From: Microcoleus sp. FACHB-831
GTDB lineage: Bacteria > Cyanobacteriota > Cyanobacteriia > Cyanobacteriales > FACHB-T130
DNA length: 64,000 nucleotides
Assembly: GCF_014695585.1 (NCBI RefSeq)
Contig: NZ_JACJON010000030.1
Coordinates: 1-64,000 of the forward strand
Direction: 5' to 3'
Shown: one piece after another, positions 63,665 through 64,000 of the stretch
Numbering within the stretch: the first letter of the stretch is position 1
Layout: each line of letters opens with the position of its first letter
The notes under the pieces: model-generated
What the model saw: the letters and a program-made list of their open reading frames with translations, nothing else
Database searches by the model: none
Told to the model about the DNA's origin: nothing
Position numbers and translations under genes: made by a program

Positions 63665-64000
63665 CCAGCAGCGGGGATTTGTACCAATGCTCTTTCTTTA
63701 CAACTGTATGGGCTTGCCAGGTGGGGTCTGGCTGAGGATAGTCTAGTCGATAGTGTCCCCCCCGGCTTTCTGTGCGAAAAGCAGCACTTTTGAGAATCAA
63801 ATAGGCCACATCTAGTAGATTGTGAACTTCTCCCCAATTCCGCAATTCTTGGTTGGCATCGGGTAAGTCAAAATCGATAGCAATACCTGGCTTTAAATTA
63901 ATCAGGTATTGGCTTAAGGGGAGTGCAGCAAATTCCTCGCGCCAGGTTTTAACTGTAGCGATCGCATCGTCCAAACTTTTCTGCTCCCGACAAATGCCCG
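63657..64000 (-). CDS. nadB: L-aspartate oxidase, C-terminal part
   Basis: NadB oxidises aspartate to iminoaspartate for NAD synthesis. Only the C-terminal 114 residues lie in the window; the frame is open through 64000. The helical domain motif NLLDVAYLILKSAAFRTESRGGHYRLDYP is diagnostic, with the conserved Arg-rich RTESRGGHYR. The segment ends with WQAHTVV and a short tail. Confidence 0.88.
   Translation of the reverse strand, partial: GICREQKSLDDAIATVKTWREEFAALPLSQYLINLKPGIAIDFDLPDANQELRNWGEVHNLLDVAYLILKSAAFRTESRGGHYRLDYPQPDPTWQAHTVVKKEHWYKSPLLEK

Overview
The window looks like chromosome from a cyanobacterium, probably a filamentous or Oscillatoria/Microcoleus-like species, although the lineage is inferred. 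The evidence is frequent HIP1 octamers (GCGATCGC), an RpaB response regulator, a cytochrome-b6f cofactor-assembly protein, SLH-porin architecture, cyanobacteria-typical DUFs, and many short dispersed hairpin repeats between genes.

Layout: 1-1726 is the 5' part of a large Ser/Thr kinase with an AAA ATPase domain. 2354-6690 is the classical minus-strand cluster rplS, trnW(CCA), secE, nusG, rplK, rplA, L10 leader, rplJ, rplL. 6785-13875 is a phosphate block: PstS, an SLH/OprB-type porin, PhoU, and the SphS/SphR two-component pair. 14005-18804 is accessory: creatininase-like hydrolase, Uma2 nuclease-fold protein, TPR membrane protein, CPBP protease, MFS transporter. 19299-25839 carries radA, two tandem rpaB-like regulators, a CCB-type assembly factor, a DUF456 protein and a CapA-like protein.

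26104-28656 is the most foreign segment. It is a GC-rich cassette (MarR/OhrR-like regulator, nitroreductase, F420-dependent-reductase-like NADP oxidoreductase, and an IS5-type transposase tail), bounded by 70-bp inverted repeats and a 5-bp direct repeat AAAAT, with no intact transposase. After it come a DUF3370 lipoprotein, a RES/Xre toxin-antitoxin pair, a Na+/H+ antiporter and an unusual cytochrome b6-like protein.

35273-41310 is a guanidine-utilisation operon: guanidine hydrolase GdmH, nickel chaperones HypA/HypB and an ABC transporter. It is preceded by a guanidine-I riboswitch with a terminator and by an NtcA-type promoter that fits the full consensus (GTAN8TAC, 22 nt, TAN3T). 41625-49456 holds a lipase-like protein, cobI, a TonB-like protein, a heptose kinase, rfbB, a single-domain response regulator and a DUF5895-like protein. 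49537-53371 holds mltA, a decayed tandem copy of a small gene beside its intact copy, a possible TIR-like protein and a Mo-nitrogenase C-terminal-domain protein. 53372-61921 is housekeeping: rnj, dapA and asd on minus, then tig, clpP and clpX on plus. The end holds an alpha/beta hydrolase, a small secreted protein and the 3' end of nadB.

Two regulatory points stand out. The porin start region is perfectly complementary, over 12 nt, to the ultraconserved motif of the small RNA Yfr1. The guanidine operon appears to combine global nitrogen control with direct substrate sensing.
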